64,000 bases of DNA from Aureobasidium sp. EXF-3400 (GCA_024195585.1 SWBL01000065.1:62001-126000); one strand, 5' to 3'; positions 45,924 through 57,962 are shown, numbered from the stretch's first letter. Numbers and translations: made by a program. Notes: a model not told the origin generated them from the letters alone.

Positions 45924-47112
45924 TTACTGTTTGGTCGTACGAAGGGCAAAAGCAGCAGCAGGAACATCCTCATCGAGAGGCAGGATGTCGGGGACTGGAC
46001 CAACTGGCGTAATCGAGAATGGGTTGATCTGCTTGTGCGACTTTGTGTAGTGGCACTTGATGTGAGTGAACTCAGTAGTGCTCTTGAAGGCGTCGTCGTT
46101 CCAGTACAAGTTGCGCATCCACCTGGAAGGAAGTGTGTTAGAGTGTGTTCTCTGTACTGACGGTAGGCTCGAACATACTTGTGCAGGTTTGGGTAGCCAC
46201 TGCGGATGTCGCGAATGTTGCACTTGAAGTGCTGGACGTAGACGGCATCGAAGCGAATGATCGTTGTGTAGAGGCGCACATCGAGCTCGGTTAACTTGTC
46301 ACCCAGGTAGAAAGGACCACCGGATTTGGCAAGATCCTCCTCTGCACGGTCGAGCGACTTGAACAGAGTCTTGACGTTCTTCTCGTAAGCTTCTTGTGTA
46401 CTAAGCGAAGGTCAGTGAGTGATCAAAACTATTGGAAGAGTCACATACGTTGCAAAGCCCGACTTGTAGACACCGTTGTTGATGTCGTTGTAAGTCCACT
46501 CGTTAGTCTCTTCAATCTGCTTCTCGAGATCGGAAGGCAGGAGATCGACCTTCTTGAACTTCTCAGGCAGCAGATCGTCGAAGGTGTGGTACATCATTCT
46601 GATGATCTCACTGCTCTCGTTGTTGACAATACGCTTCTGCTTTTTGTCGTAAAGGGTAGGTACGGTGAAACGGCCCTCGTAATCCTTGTTGTTCTCGAAG
46701 TAGATATCACGAAGATGGGTGTAACCTTCATGCAGGGGATCCGGTGTGGTGTTGTCTCCAGGAACGCCTTCATCAGGCTTTGCGAATCGCCAACCCTTCT
46801 CGAGCATCTCCCAATGGACGGAAGTGTAAGAAATGATGTCCTCAAGGCCCTTGAGCTTGCGGACGATCAAAGCACGGTGTGCCCAAGGGCATGCATATGA
46901 TACATAGAGATGATATCTGCCTTTCTCGACGGGAAACTCTGCATCGGGCTCGTTCTTGATGAAGTCACGGAAAACAGATTGTTGTCTCTTGAACTCTCCC
47001 GACTTGTCCTTGGGATCTACCCAGTTGAGGATGTCCTTCTTCTGGTCTTGAGTCTACCATGTAGTCAGTAAAGCGTGATAGGTGATGAGATATCCAATGA
47101 ACTGACGGCCAT
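45924..47112 (-). CDS. Glutathionyl-hydroquinone reductase (xi-class GST, ECM4 type)
   Basis: Four exons (47112-47107, 47053-46449, 46400-46179, 46122-45924) encode 343 residues. The thioredoxin-fold active site is the cysteine in SYACPWAHR (Cys 57), the C-P-W motif of xi-class glutathione transferases (ECM4/GTO, YqjG). The C-terminal all-helical domain includes KLTELDVRLYTTIIRFDAVY and the tail NPFSITPVGPVPDI, both family hallmarks. The enzyme removes glutathione from glutathionyl-hydroquinones. The first coding exon is only six nucleotides (ATGGCC), a structure inferred from the strong acceptor at 47054-47055 and the frame. Confidence 0.9.
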
Positions 47113-47991
47113 TGTGCGGATGCGTATGGGTGTCAGATGGGTGTTGATCAGTTGCGAGCGTCTTAGCAAGGAGAACATGCGATACAGTCAGAACCAAAAA
47201 GCAAGGTGTTGTTATATGTCTGGTCGCTCGATGTCAAGAGAACTCGAATAGCTTGTAAGCTGCTGACCTCATCGAGAGCGACGCGCGAAGTGATGACCGA
47301 ATAATTGGATCAATCATTGTTAATGCTGGCTAAGTCTGCATAAGTGTCATTAATTAACGGTCAATTGCCCCTCGATGGCTTCGGGCGGCCTGCAGCGAGC
47401 TTGATCATCCCGCCTTCCCGCATGGCCGCAGGAACCGAATCCATGGGCTGAAAAAAGTCATTCAAGCAGATGCCTCTGGTAGAATGCACTCCATAGCCAG
47501 GCATCAAGTTAGGTAAATACACACAGAGCATCTGCTTGCGTAGAGACGGACCGAGATGTGGCAGGTCAGCGATACCGCACTCAACGAAAGGGATTTGCTT
47601 TGTTCCACCGGCCTGACTCGGCAGCCACGAGGGTGTAAAAAGTTTTGCACGCTTTATGCAGGTCAAGGGTCCCTCGAGCGACCAGCGGTGCGTCTGCAGA
47701 CGCAGCCATAGCAGTTAGATTCACTTTCAGTCACTCTCAGCTCCTTCAGGTGATCCAGATCTTTCAATTCACAGCTGAGCAGCGTCTTTCCGGTCTTGCT
47801 GCAATCTCCAGGAGAAACATTGACCACACGAGTGACGTGAGCGGGCGAGGACGCACGCACGCACGTTCCCGAGCGCGGGGACACAGCTTTCGCGTGCCAA
47901 GACCCTGGAGACAATTTTTCAATTGCTCAATTCACTCAGGTTCTTCTTCTCCCCTTGTGACATCAGTTCAAACTGGCCCTCGTCTTGCACA
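47113..47991. other. Divergent promoter region with pyrimidine-rich leader
   Basis: An 879-bp region between the reductase (minus) and the pyrimidine gene (plus). Before the start at 47992 the leader has a TTCTTCTTCTCCCC tract, as in many highly expressed fungal genes. No gene is supported. Confidence 0.4.
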
Positions 47992-50900
47992 ATGGCTGGC
48001 CACACTGGAGACAAGCTCATCGCCCTCGAGGCAAGAGAAGGCACCGAATGTGTCCGTCTCGCCCAAGGCACATCCTTTGGTGCTGAGAAGAGCGTCGCCG
48101 GCGAGCTGGTCTTCTCGACCGGCATGGTCGGCTACGAGGAATCTATCACCGACCCTTCATACAAAGGCCAGATCCTGGTCCTCACCTACCCCCTTGTCGG
48201 CAACTACGGTGTGCCTGACAGAAAAGAGCTCGATCCCCTCCTGAAGGACCTCCCTGCTCACTTCGAGGCATCCCAGATCCACGTTGCCGGTCTGATCGTT
48301 GCTTCTTACTGCGGCGAAGACTACTCACACTACCTGGCCACCTCTTCATTGGGCACATGGCTGAAGGAGCAAGGCGTGCCCGCCCTCTGCGGCGTCGACA
48401 CCCGCGCCCTCACCAAGATCATCCGCGAGAAGGGTAGCATGCTCGGCCGCATGAGAATGCAAAAGTCTGGCTCCACTGCTGCTGCCCCCATCACCAATGG
48501 CATCACTCTCAGCAGCGGCGAGTCCGAGGAGAAGCCCGAGTTCGAAGAGATCGAATGGTCCAACCCTAACAACCAGAACTTGGTTGCAGATGGTGAGGCT
48601 ACCTGACAGCATCGATTGTGAAGCTGCTTCTGACATGATCTAGTTTCTATTAAGGAACCCAAAATCTACTCACCCGACCCGTCAAACGCCCTGAAGCACC
48701 CCTCAGGCAGACCCATCCGCATTGTCTGCGTTGATGTTGGTCTCAAGTACAACCAGCTTAGATGCCTTGTTAAGCGCGGTGTCGAGGTCCAGGTCGTCCC
48801 TTGGGATTACGACTTCCCTTCATTGGCCGGCAAGGAGTACGATGGTCTTTTCATTTCCAACGGTCCTGGTGACCCGGCATTGATGGAGAAGACCGTCAAC
48901 AACATCAAGGCCAACATCCGTGAGGCCAGAGTTCCTATCTTCGGTATCTGCTTGGGACACCAGCTGCTCGCTCGCGCCTCGGGTGCCGAGACTGTCAAGA
49001 TGAAGTACGGTAACAGAGGCCACAACATTCCTTGCACGAACTTGATTTCCGGCAAGTGTTACATCACATCGCAAAACCACGGTTACGCTGTCGACTCGCG
49101 CACTCTCACCCAGGACTGGTCCGAGCTCTTTGTCAACGCCAACGATGGTTCCAACGAGGGTATCAGACACATCAGCCGCCCCTACTTCAGTGTCCAGTTC
49201 CACCCTGAGAGTGCTCCTGGTCCCCAAGACACCGAGAACCTCTTCGACGTCTTCCTGGACGCTGTCCAGAAGGTTATCAAGGACTCTAGCATGATGAATC
49301 AGCCTATCAAGTTCCCCGGTGGTGATCTTGCTGAGAACCAGAAGGCCAACCCCAGAGTTACCGTCAAGAAGGTCCTGGTCCTTGGCAGTGGTGGTCTCTC
49401 CATCGGTCAGGCCGGTGAGTTCGATTACTCTGGTTCGCAAGCCATCAAGGCTCTCAAGGAGGAGGGAATCTACACAATCCTGATCAACCCCAACATTGCC
49501 ACCATCCAAACTTCCAAGGGTCTGGCCGACAAGGTTTACTTCCTCCCTGTCAACGCCGACTTTGTTCGTAAGGTCATCAAGCAGGAGAAGCCTGACGGTA
49601 TCTACTGTACCTTCGGTGGTCAGACTGCTCTGTCAGTTGGTATCCAGCTCAAGGACGAGTTTGAAGGTCTCGGCGTCAAGGTCCTCGGTACTCAAATCGA
49701 CACTGTCATCACCACCGAGGATCGTGAGCTCTTCGCCCGTGCCATGGAATCCATTGGCGAGAAGTGCGCTACCTCTGCTTCTGCCAACAACATGGAGGAG
49801 GCTATGGCCGCTGGTCAGAAGATCGGCTTCCCTCTCATTATTCGTGCTGCATACGCTCTTGGTGGCCTGGGCAGTGGTTTCGCCGACAACCCGGAGGAAC
49901 TCCGCGAGCTTTGCAACAAGGCTTTCGCCGCCAGTCCTCAAGTTCTCATTGAGCGCAGTATGAAGGGCTGGAAGGAGATTGAGTACGAAGTCGTCCGCGA
50001 TTGCCAGGACAACTGCATCACTGTTTGTAACATGGAGAACTTCGATCCTCTGGGTATCCACACTGGTGACTCCATCGTCGTTGCTCCTTCGCAGACTTTG
50101 TCTGACAAGGATTTCATGATGCTGAGACGCACTGCTGTCAACGTCATCCGTCACCTCGGCGTTGTCGGTGAGTGTAACATCCAATACGCTCTCAACCCTG
50201 ACTCAAGGGAGTACTGCATCATCGAGGTTAACGCCCGTCTATCGCGTTCCTCGGCTCTTGCCTCAAAGGCCACTGGCTACCCCTTGGCTTTCGTCGCCGC
50301 CAAGCTTGGTCTCGGTATTCCATTGAACGAGATCAAGAACACTGTCACCAAGGTTACTTGCGCCTGCTTTGAGCCTTCTCTCGACTACGTCGTTGTCAAG
50401 ATTCCTCGTTGGGATCTGAAGAAGTTCACTCGTGTTTCCACCCTCCTCGGTTCCGCCATGAAGAGTGTTGGTGAGGTCATGAGCATTGGTAGAACATTCG
50501 AAGAAGCCATCCAGAAGGCTATCCGTGCTGTCGATGTTAGCAACCTCGGCTTCCAGGAGACCAACGCTCTCATGTCCATCGACCAGGAGTTGCAGACTCC
50601 CTCTGACCAGAGAATGTTCGCCATCGCCAACGCCATGCACTCTGGCTACACCGTCGACAAGGTCTGGGAGTTGACTAAGATCGACAAGTGGTTCCTGAGC
50701 AAGCTCAAGGGACTGAGTGAGTTCGGTAAACTAATGAGCACCAAGAAGGTCGGCGACGTCCCCTCGTCGCTCTTCAGACAGGCCAAGGAGCTTGGTTTCT
50801 CAGACAAGCAGCTGAGTATCTTCTGGTCCACCAACGAGCAGACCGTTCGCAAGCACAGACTTGAGTACGATATCATGCCTGTTGTCAAGCAAATCGACAC

Positions 50901-53704
50901 AGTTGCAGGTGAATTCCCGGCTTATACGGTATTTGCTCCCACTTCCTCTTTACTTTCATGAATGATTACTAATCGTTTCCACAGAACTACTTGTATACTA
51001 CGTATAACGGAGTTGAATCGGATATCGACTTCAACGATAATGGTGTGATGGTTCTCGGAAGCGGTGTGTATCGCATTGGATCATCCGTTGAGTTCGATTG
51101 GTGCTCCGTTCGCACCGTTCGTACTTTAAGAGAGGCTGGCATGAAAACTGTTATGGTGAACTACAACCCAGGTACGGACATACAAGCTTGCTTATTTCTG
51201 AACACGACGCTGACCTTCTTCCACAGAAACCGTGTCCACCGATTACGACGAGGCCGACCGCCTGTACTTCGAGAACATCACCCTCGAGACAGTCCTCGAC
51301 ATTTACCAGCTCGAGAACTCCAGCGGTGTTATTTTGTCCATGGGTGGTCAAACCCCTAACAACATTTCCCTGCCCCTCCACCGTCTCAACGTCAAGATTC
51401 TTGGTACCTCCCCCGAGATGATCGACTCTGCCGAGAACAGATACAAGTTCTCGCGTATGCTTGACAGAATCGGTGTCGACCAGCCTCAGTGGAAGGAGTT
51501 GACCAGCATCGGAGAGGCTAAGAAGTTCTGCGACGCTGTCTCCTACCCTGTGCTTGTCCGTCCCTCATACGTTCTTTCCGGAGCCGCCATGAACACCGTC
51601 TACTCGGAGCATGACCTCGCCAACTACCTCAACCAGGCTGCCGAGGTGTCTAAGGACCACCCCGTTGTCATTACCAAGTACATTGAGGGCGCTAAGGAAA
51701 TTGAGATGGACGCTGTTGCCCGTAACGGTACCATGATCGGCCACTTCATCTCTGAGCACGTCGAGAACGCTGGTGTCCACTCCGGTGACGCAACCTTGAT
51801 CCAGCCCCCTCAGGATCTGGACGCCGAGACTGTCAGACGTATCGAAGAGGCCACCAAGAAGATTGGTGAGGCTCTCAACATCACTGGCCCTTACAACATT
51901 CAGTTCATCGCCAAGGACAACGACATTAAGGTTATTGAGTGCAACGTCAGAGCCTCAAGATCCTTCCCCTTCGTTTCCAAGGTCACTGGTGTTGACTTGA
52001 TCGAGATGGCCACCAAGGCTATGACCGGTCTTCCCCTCCAGGAGTACCCCCCTACTACCATGCCCCCAGACTATGTTGGTGTCAAGGTTCCTCAGTTCTC
52101 GTTCTCGCGCCTTTCTGGTGCTGACCCTGTCACTGGTGTCGAGATGGCTTCCACTGGTGAGGTCGCCTGTTTCGGTCGCACCAAGTACGAGGCTTACATG
52201 AAGGCTCTCGTCGCCACCGGCTTCCGCCTTCCCAAGAAGAACATCCTTCTGTCTATCGGTGCTTACAAGGACAAGCAAGAGTTGTTGCCTTCTATTGAGA
52301 AGCTTCACAAGCTTGGCTACAACTTGTGGGCCACAGCTGGTACCGCTGACTTCCTCGAGGAGCACGGTGTTCCTTGCAAGTTCTTGGAGGCTCTCCAGGA
52401 TGACGAGCAGAGAACCGAATACTCGTTGACTCACGCTCTTGCCAACAACCTGATCGACTTGTACATCAACTTGCCTTCGAGCAACCGCTTCCGCCGTCCT
52501 GCGAACTACATGTCTAAGGGTTACCGCACTCGCAGAATGGCTGTCGACTACCAGACTCCTCTGGTCACCAACGTCAAGAACGCCAAGATCCTCATTGAGG
52601 CTATCGCTCGCGACTACGACATGGCTATCAGCAACATCGACTACCAGACCTTTGCCGAGCTTCCCTCGACCTCTCTTGAGCAGCCCGCTACCAAGAAGAC
52701 TCCCTCGCTCCAAGAGCTCCTTCACAACTCACCCTTCAAGGGCAGAGACATCACCTCCGTCAACCAGTTCACAAGAAAGGAGTTGCACCTTCTCATGACT
52801 GTTGCTTCAGAGATGCGTCTTGGTGTAGAAAGAGATGGCATCCTTGACATTCTCAAGAACAAGCTCCTCTGCTTGATGTTCTACGAGCCTTCCACTCGCA
52901 CTTCATCTTCCTTCGATGCTGCCATGAAGCGTCTTGGTGGTCAGTGCATCATGATCAATGAGGCTCACTCGAGCACAAAGAAGGGCGAGACCCTGTCGGA
53001 CACTATCCGCACTCTTGACCAGTACGCTGATGCTATCGTCCTCCGCCACCCTGAGGATGACAGTGCTGAAGTCGCCGCTGACGCTGCTGACCACCCCGTC
53101 ATCAACGCTGGTAACGGCTCGCGCGAGCACCCTACTCAGGCCTTCTTGGATCTCTTCACCATCCGTGAGGAGGTTGGTACCGCCAACGGTCTCACCATCA
53201 CCTTCGTTGGTGACCTCAAGTACGGCCGCACCGTGCACTCTCTCTGCGAGTTGCTGAAGCACTACAACTGCACAATCAACCTTGTCGCTCCCAAGCAAAT
53301 CGAGCTCCCCGAGAAGGTTCGCAGTGCCCTTCAAGGCCGTGGTCAACTCGGCACCGAGTCCCACGAGCTCACTCCTGAGATTGTCGCCTCGTCCGACGTC
53401 ATCTACTGCACTCGTGTGCAGAAGGAGCGTTTCGAGGACCTGTCTCTGTACGAGAAGGTCAAGGATGGTCTTGTTGTCAGCGCTGCCACCCTCAAGCACG
53501 CTAAGAAGAACATGATTGTCATGCACCCTCTTCCTCGCAACTTGGAGCTCAGTCCCGAGGTCGACAACGACCCCAGAGCTGCATACTTCAGACAGGTAAG
53601 TTCAATAACCCCTTATGATCTGATAGGTTTACTGACAGTTTTCACAGATGAAGTACGGCATGTTCGTCCGCATGGCCCTCTTGGCTCTGGTCATGGCCTC
53701 GTAA
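47992..53704 (+). CDS. Multifunctional carbamoyl-phosphate synthase / aspartate carbamoyltransferase (URA2/pyrABCN type), lacking the DHO-like domain
   Basis: Five exons (47992-48592, 48644-50928, 50985-51171, 51227-53595, 53648-53704) encode 1832 residues. Order: glutamine amidotransferase (nucleophile in [10 protein letters not shown], His-Glu in FHPESAPG), two carbamoyl-phosphate synthase halves with ATP-grasp motifs, a regulatory MGS-like segment, and a C-terminal aspartate carbamoyltransferase ([28 protein letters not shown]). These carry out the first two steps of UMP synthesis. Fungal homologs have about 2200-2270 residues because of an inactive dihydroorotase-like domain after the DYQT segment. 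Here DYQT is followed by only about 30 linker residues before the transferase, in one unbroken exon, so that domain is missing. The remaining motifs look intact. Confidence 0.95.
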
Positions 53705-54240
53705 TCGGTAATCAGGATCAAAAAATAAAATGGGAATCTGGCGTTTTCTGCTCTTTGGCTTTTAGTAGATCAAGTCGAAAGCGATGTTCTTTGGTGGATT
53801 TTTGGGTTTTCCCTTTTTTGTTGTATACAGCTCATACCATACTCTCACCGTTTTACAAAAATCGGGTTCGACATGACATTTCGCCATCGCCGATCCCGTC
53901 TCGTTAATCATCACGTATTCGAGCCTGGATTGCTCTACGTGGATTTGCGTGTTATGCTTTTATGTCGTTAACGTCTTTTACGTCTGTTACGTTTTTTTCA
54001 TGTATATATATTTTTCTTTGTTGTATATAGAGAAGCTATTTCAATTTGTTTTTACTGTCGTTCTCTGTTCTTTCCTTGTTCTCGTTGCTTTGCTTGGGTC
54101 GTTGCTTCTCTCCTTTGGTCGTTGCTTCTCTTGTTCCTTTGGTTCCCTCTTCCGCCTCTACCGTACTTTCCTCTTTAGCACGAGTCACTTTTTGATATAC
54201 TTTTTGTTGCTCATACACATCGTCCCTGGAGGTTAAAGTC
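53705..54240. other. 3' flank of the pyrimidine gene
   Basis: T- and C-rich DNA giving a long hydrophobic open frame at 53949-54236 that is judged spurious. No gene is supported. Confidence 0.4.
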
Positions 54241-54244
54241 TGCG

Positions 54245-54440
54245 CGCGCTTCTCTTACGAAGGTCCGAACCGAGTTTCTCACTATAAGAAGGCACAAAGG
54301 CTTCTAGACTAGAGATGTTACCAAAGAGAGCCTAGAGTATATTGTTTCTCAATGGATACTATCTCCTTTCTCCAGAGTATTGTGCATTTTTATAGCGTAC
54401 ACGTTGCATACTTCTTCACACAGGAAAGATCGGTAAGTCC
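54245..54440 (+). repeat. Dispersed MITE-like repeat, copy R3
   Basis: The clearest copy: arms CTATAAGAAGGCAC (54282-54295) and GTGCATTTTTATAG (54382-54395) match as inverted repeats at 11 of 14 positions and span 114 bp. About 190 bp, including flanks, align with R2 at 22425-22620 and more weakly with R1 at 18040-18240. All three lie beyond gene 3' ends in the same orientation. Confidence 0.6.
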
Positions 54441-54771
54441 GACGTGCTTTGTGATTGCTGTTCTGATGACCTACAGCTAGAACTTGGAAAAGTGGTTGCT
54501 CCTTCTCGTCTTTCTTCTTGTTCTTTCCTCTTTGATCATGTACAACACATTCCTCCTTTCTCCTCTCTGCTCCCTAACTTTATCCATTTATCACTCTGGC
54601 CGATGTGAGTCGGTGTCTTGAGTCGAAAGCGGCTCTCTGATGCGTGCAAGCTTCATTCTACCTTGCGCAATTTTACGCTGTCTGTCTGCTGCTCACGGCA
54701 AAATGGGAGGCTTCAGTCTTCACCTTCTGGCGAAAAGATGCTCTGAATCCGCTTCTCGATATCGCACCCTC

Positions 54772-55347
54772 TCACTTCATGTAACCACGCATCTGCTTGT
54801 CGATACCCTTGTGAAACTCCTCAAGAAGTGCAGCCTCGGCCGCCTCTGTGACTTTGGCACCAAGGTCCGTGGACAAAACTCCTTTCATCTTCTCGATGGC
54901 ACTTTTGACGATACGCTCTCTGGAGCTGGACTGCTCAGGTTGAAGATGATTCAAGATCTCATTGTAGAGCTCTGAGTTGAGCGTTCTGTTGTTGCATCTA
55001 TCAACGAGTTTGTCCATCCTCATCTTGACCTCAGCTTTGATCTGAGCAGCGATGAGACTCTCAATAGCTTTGGAAGTGCTGCAAAGACGTCAGTGGTAGT
55101 AGATGAGAATTTGCCGGATGACATACTTGATAGTATCTTCCTGCATGATCCCAAAGATACACAAAAGCTCGTTGGCAGCGGCCTGGCTAGCGATCCAATC
55201 CTTGGAATCTAAATGCTCCTTGTTGGCTGCGTGGCTGAGCTGGGTGGCTAGGACGATACCGCGCTGGATATGCTCCTGGAGGTTGAGACGAGGGTGCTTG
55301 TTGGTAATGGATTCGGTAGAAGTGTCGGTTTGGACAGGCTTGGACAT
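54772..55347 (-). CDS. Unrecognised two-exon helical protein
   Basis: Exons 55347-55127 and 55078-54772 (48-nt phase-2 intron, GTATGT...TTTGCAG) encode 175 residues. The protein is predicted largely helical and charged, with no signal peptide, transmembrane segment or known motif. It shares its MSK start, two-exon design and phase-2 intron with the gene at 58416-59027, and weak similarity around the junction (IESLIAAQI against VDNLIDALI), so the two may be old paralogs. It ends with GIDKQMRGYMK. Function unknown. Confidence 0.6.
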
Positions 55348-55679
55348 GTTGTGTAACGCAATTGCTGACGAAGCTGTTAGATGGAAGATTTAAAGCGACT
55401 GTGAGTCTAGTCTGATATATAGAGATCCTGAAGAAAGCGAAGATATCTGATTGCTGCCTAAGACATCGGTTAATGGTACAAAGAAATTGAGAAAGGGAAA
55501 GACATATTATCACACTTCTAGATAATGCCGAATCTTACAAGACAGCAACAGAAGCAGTAAGTTTGAGTAAAATAACAAAGCAATTTGCACGTTTTGGGTG
55601 TTTGAACACAGAGAAACGTCAAAACGCTTCGTCTCACTACACTCGCTGGAGTTATTCAAAGTGCTATACCTCTTTATAG

Positions 55680-55880
55680 CTACTTCACGTCCATGACAGA
55701 TCTTTGGGTCACCTCCCGTTCCATCACAAGTGCTCTATAGCAAAGTTGTAGAATAAAAGGTAGCAGAACGATACTGAAACTGGCGATGGTGATAGCAGAT
55801 TTGATCGCAAAATCGTGCTGTTTATCACTGACCGCCCGAGCTGCGAGGGTGGAAGTGGCGACTTGATAGATAGGAAGTAT
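55680..55880 (-). pseudogene. Coding fragment with a transmembrane helix
   Basis: On the minus strand a stop-free stretch reads LPIYQVATSTLAARAV onward, through a hydrophobic helix (AITIASFSIVLLPFILQL) to a TAG stop at 55680-55682. It continues into repeat family 2, where related DNA at 24.3 kb has a stop in place of the glutamine. No start or upstream exon is found. It is probably the 3' end of a decayed gene. Confidence 0.35.
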
Positions 55881-56000
55881 GGTGGCCGAATAATGTAGAA
55901 CTCGACGTTATACAGGTAGATTGGGGTGCATATTCATACGGAGGTGTGGTCATATAGTGGCAAGAACGTCCGTTGAAGTTGTGTTCCTTTTCTGAACAGT
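55850..56000 (-). repeat. Dispersed repeat family 2, copy near 55.9 kb
   Basis: Aligns with 24225-24380 and, for about 65 bp, with 57846-57910. Shared minus-strand peptides are of the form PIYLYNVEFYII. Indels and stops separate the copies. Confidence 0.5.
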
Positions 56001-56088
56001 ACTATGCGTTTCTGTGGGCTAACTAAGAACTAATAATAAATGTGTTTCTACGAGTAATGTTCTCCCATCCGACAATAGGGCTACCACT

Positions 56089-57590
56089 CTAGCCACTATG
56101 GAACATTCTCCACCGCAAGCTTGCGGCTTGTTTCGATAAACACCCTATCAGCTCAATGACCTCTGCAGGATATAGATCAAGATTAACACGTATACGAGCA
56201 GGACGCACTATTATCGTTTGCTTGTGTGGTAGCGGTTCATATAGGGCAGCAAGTAGGTCAAAATCGTCAGTGGTCGTACGAACTGAGAACACGGAAACGC
56301 CAGAGTGATTCCTACCCCGAGGTGGTGATACTGCAGGGATGAAGGATATCTTCGGAAAGGCGTTGACAAGCCAGGACCACGACAGTGGAGGGGCAGGGGG
56401 TTGTAGTCCTCCGCGCAGCAGTCGCAGGATCTTGGGATCGACCAACGATAACAGTCCGAGAGGCAAGGGGTATGGATACCTCTCGTAAGCAAACCTGAAC
56501 GGTGATGCTCTGTGGATGGCGTTGAACACCATGACGGCGTGTGCAAAGCGCAAGCACGTTCCATCGACAGCGGGTTCCAGAGGCTCCATCCAAAGAATGC
56601 TGGACAACACGGTCGCAGTGGCTGGGCCGCAATCGTGGTCATTCGACTGTTGTAGAGTATCAAGAAAATCAACAGTACAATTGGCGAAGGCACAGTCTGT
56701 CCAGTCATTCTCAGGGTCAAGCGCAATAAGTTGCGCAAACAACGGGAGAACGAGCTGTGCATACTCGTGAAGCGTGGTGGCAATTCCTTGGAAGAAAACC
56801 TAGACGGTAATGGTCCCTATCCTAGTGATCTGGACCGCAACCCAATAAGCACCGAATGGTCTCCATGCAAACATAATGGAAACGCAAGTCTTGCTCATCA
56901 AGTAGCATGGCCACCACCTGCCAGGGTAGGCGATTTCGGATCTGCGAATGGCAGATCGCCAGTCTTCCAAGACCCTTCGATTGTCTTGTTGTGCCTTTCC
57001 ATCATCAATCGAGACCATTTGCATGTAAGCTGTAATGCTAAGGGAATCTTGATAGTTAACTGTGTCGGGTCTTGGAGAACTCTGAATGGCGAAATGAGCC
57101 ACAGCATCGACAATGGCGTCGGTGTACCATTTTGGAGCTGGTAGCGACTCGATGTCCTTCTCTGTTCAGGACCGCCCCAGAGACTTGCTTGTCGTTGAGA
57201 TTAGGCGTCTTGAGCAATGTGTCGATCATCAGCTTAAAGACATTGGAGAGGTCCTCGGACTTAGTCACAACAAGTTGAGCAGGGATTGTCGCCTTCTCAT
57301 TTGAGGAGGAGTTGAAGATGAGTTGGGTTCCGGTGTCCGAATCATCGATCAGTATAGGATCATACTGTAAACCAGATGAACTCTGGTGGCAGGGGTTCAG
57401 TCAGACGAAGAGGCGTGGTATGGAGTGATGTAGCTGTCTCTGGCGTGGGGTAGGCTATATCAGACTCGGCGGTGTGTGGTTCGGAGGTATGAGTGGTCTG
57501 TGTCACGGCCGTGGTCGACGTTGCCTCCTGGAAATCACCGACGGTGGACGATGATATCTCTACATCGTCAGGCTTCCTACTCAAGTCCAC
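56089..57590 (-). pseudogene. Broken Ulp1-like (C48) cysteine protease gene
   Basis: Reading on the minus strand from 57590, a Ser/Thr-rich N-terminus stops at 57360-57362, continues in another frame to about 57170, and shifts again near 57160. The third frame runs through PAPKWYTDAIVDAV and AYWVAVQI, meets an in-frame TAG at 56800-56802, and then stays open to the stop at 56089. The last part has QQSNDHDCGPATATVL. The W-x2-D-x-I, x-W-x-V-x2-I and Q-x-N-x2-x-C-G patterns are those of Ulp1/SUMO-type proteases, but the expected catalytic His before W is Tyr. I found no introns that repair the breaks, so I call it a pseudogene. An expressed gene with odd introns is less likely. Confidence 0.5.
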
Positions 57591-57844
57591 ATCACCTGTG
57601 TTGTCGATCTTCTCAATCCAGAGTTAGGAAGGATAGGGGGTTGTGATACCGGCAGGGTAGATACTACGTGTAGTACTTGTAGGATCTTGGGATCGACCAA
57701 CGATAACAGTCCGAGGGGTAGGATGTATGAATTGTCCCCGTAAGCAAACCTGAAGGGTGATGCTCTATGGATGGCGTTATATATCATGACGGCGTGGGCA
57801 AACCGCCGACACCTTCCATCGATGACACTTTCTTGAAGCTCCAT
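57581..57844 (-). pseudogene. Partial second copy of the Ulp1-like gene
   Basis: An 87-codon frame matches the broken gene from its DG-x-C-x-RFAHAVM segment through NAIHRASPFRFAY and LPLGLLSLVDPKIL, then diverges. The catalytic part before it is absent; repeat family 2 sequence abuts it at 57846. The first gene's N-terminus overlaps its end, so the two are in tandem. Confidence 0.6.
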
Positions 57845-57845
57845 A

Positions 57846-57910
57846 ACTTGATGTTATCAAGGTAGACTGGGGCGCATATCCCTTTCAAGATGTGGTTATA
57901 TAGTATCAGT
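57846..57910 (-). repeat. Dispersed repeat family 2, copy near 57.9 kb
   Basis: About 65 bp match 55898-55965 (blocks AACTTGATGTTAT, GGTAGACTGGGG-CGCATAT and TGTGGTTATATAG in order). It sits between a truncated MSK-type start (57962) and the partial Ulp1-like copy. Confidence 0.5.
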
Positions 57911-57962
57911 GGGCGTGAGCGAGAGCTCAGTGGGATCGTCGGGTTCGTTGCGCTTGGACATC
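57897..57962 (-). pseudogene. Truncated gene start (MSK type)
   Basis: ATG at 57962 follows a well-formed pyrimidine-rich leader and encodes MSKRNEPDDPTELSLTPTD before TAA at 57897-57899. The peptide resembles the KPDDVEISSST start of the broken protease gene and the MSK starts of the two small neighbours. It looks like a promoter and first exon cut off by insertion of repeat DNA. Confidence 0.35.

Noticed and set aside
48820..49509. Long minus-strand open frames inside the pyrimidine gene
   Set aside because: Shadows of a highly biased coding sequence; the same is true at 49633-50184, 51955-52725 and 52903-53526.
53949..54236. 95-codon hydrophobic open frame after the pyrimidine gene
   Set aside because: T-rich 3' flank; no splice partner, no conserved motif, and composition follows the base skew.
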